Shown here: in pieces, positions 63,399 through 64,000 of the stretch
Layout: every line of letters starts with the position of its first letter
Numbering within the stretch: the stretch's first letter is position 1
Position numbers and translations under genes: made by a program
The notes under the pieces: model-generated
Seen by the model: only the letters and a program-made list of their open reading frames with translations
Database searches by the model: none
Told to the model about the DNA's origin: nothing
Assembly (NCBI RefSeq): GCF_033568475.1
Contig: NC_133122.1
Coordinates: 19,351,206 to 19,415,205 of the forward strand
DNA from: Henckelia pumila
Taxonomy: Eukaryota; Streptophyta; Magnoliopsida; Lamiales; Gesneriaceae
Length of the DNA stretch: 64,000 bases
Direction of reading: 5' to 3'

Positions 63399-64000
63399 TC
63401 ATCTTTTGAACCAACTGGCTCCTCCTGACCTATCGCCTTCTCTTCTTCTTCTGTCGGCTTCTTCCTTTCTTCTGGATTCTTCTTCACGTCTTCTTGCCTC
63501 TGCTGCTCTTCGTTGCTCTTCTTCTCCCTTTTTGGCATCACCTTGGTTGAGTCGAAGGATGATCTCAGTGAGTTGAGTGCCAAGGCAGGCTTGCATAGTA
63601 TCAATTTTTGCATCTAGTTGAGCAAGTAGAGTAGCTTGCATAGTGTCCATCCGATCATTCAACTGCCTATGAAGGCGGTTTTTGGATCTGATAACTTGTT
63701 CGGAGACGGTGGAGAGCGTTTTGATTTGAGTGCGATGATGGGCAGTGATCTCTTTGGACAGATGAGCAAGGTCTCGAGATACGGTCTCAAAATGCCGAAT
63801 CATCGTCTGGCGTGAATTGTCAACCCATGAGGATGTGTTTGTGATGTCTTGAGAAAAGGATCGAACTGTTTGCATGAGCTCATGAAGCCTATTTATCAAA
63901 GTGTGATCCAGAGCTGCTGCCATGACTTCAATTAATGAGTCATCAGTCTGAAGCATTTGACTCTGTGTGTCATTCCTTGGTGAAACCGGGCCAGACTCAA
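63399..64000 (-). CDS. C-terminal part of a coiled-coil protein of the host retrotransposon (cut by window edge)
   Basis: The frame is open from the window edge to a stop at 63399. The first visible ATG (63956) is probably internal because the frame stays open upstream of it (ESGPVSPRND). The protein is helix-rich with heptad-like hydrophobic spacing (LHELMQTVRSF, TLSTVSEQVI, MDTMQATLLAQLDAKIDTMQ) and ends in a highly charged tail (RRAAEARRREEESRRKEEAD) followed by a Gly/Ser end. Proteins of this shape are familiar as extra ORFs in plant retrotransposons, located near the 3' LTR. The function is unknown; a structural or RNA-binding role is possible. It has no RT or integrase motif. Confidence 0.6.
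   Translation of the reverse strand, partial: ESGPVSPRNDTQSQMLQTDDSLIEVMAAALDHTLINRLHELMQTVRSFSQDITNTSSWVDNSRQTMIRHFETVSRDLAHLSKEITAHHRTQIKTLSTVSEQVIRSKNRLHRQLNDRMDTMQATLLAQLDAKIDTMQACLGTQLTEIILRLNQGDAKKGEEEQRRAAEARRREEESRRKEEADRRRREGDRSGGASWFKR

Overview
This is nuclear DNA from a flowering plant, almost certainly a eudicot. It is AT-rich, its genes carry GT-AG introns, and it has a plant tRNA-Pro(AGG) and plant-specific families (PLAC8/cell number regulator, HIP1/MBR-type RING-H2, ABCC, plant LTR retrotransposons). Some repeat families look familiar from asterids, perhaps Lamiales, but that is an impression only. There are no prokaryotic operons, rRNA genes or CRISPR arrays.

Layout. 1-6979: a decayed Ty3/gypsy chromovirus (element A) whose 5' LTR is interrupted by an LTR of a second, Tekay-like family. 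6992-11084: an ABCC transporter fragment, one end of a CACTA transposon with hairpin-rich subterminal repeats, and a broken hAT transposase gene. 11090-14844: a complete non-coding LTR element (LARD-like, target duplication AATTT) filled with tandem arrays. 15-27 kb: MITEs, a seven-exon RING-H2 E3 ligase gene (CDS 18427-21278), a non-autonomous hAT element with a perfect 8-bp duplication, a TRIM with a 5-bp duplication, a kinesin fragment, a Mutator-like element and tRNA-Pro. 28.7-34 kb: two minus-strand genes, a PLAC8/CNR8-like membrane protein (three exons) and a short two-exon gene for a predicted 84-residue secreted peptide. 35-50 kb: mostly AT-rich DNA with hairpins, a SINE (9-bp duplication), a solo Tekay LTR (duplication TAGAA), a single-exon gene for a basic plant protein of unknown function, and a PIF/Harbinger MITE. 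50.2-64 kb: a young Tekay chromovirus array, LTR-body-LTR-truncated body, nested inside the 3' LTR of another retrotransposon on the minus strand, whose coiled-coil ORF runs off the window.

Most of the window is a graveyard of mobile elements around four host protein genes and one tRNA gene. The most interesting points are: (1) the young Tekay element has its gag stop and its ATG-less protease start separated by a 202-bp segment with intron borders, whose removal would join gag and pol exactly in frame, and a second probable intron ends two bases before the gag ATG; (2) the secreted-peptide gene carries an Asp-Tyr/Pro-rich motif resembling those of tyrosine-sulfated plant peptide hormones; (3) two LTR families have striking promoter-region motif arrays (palindromic GATCGGAAGCTCCGAT units; clustered TGGGCY site II motifs); (4) three consecutive perfect hairpins lie at 36956-37054.

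All homology calls come from recognising protein and repeat motifs by eye. Exon boundaries were derived by keeping the reading frame across GT-AG junctions. No database search was run.
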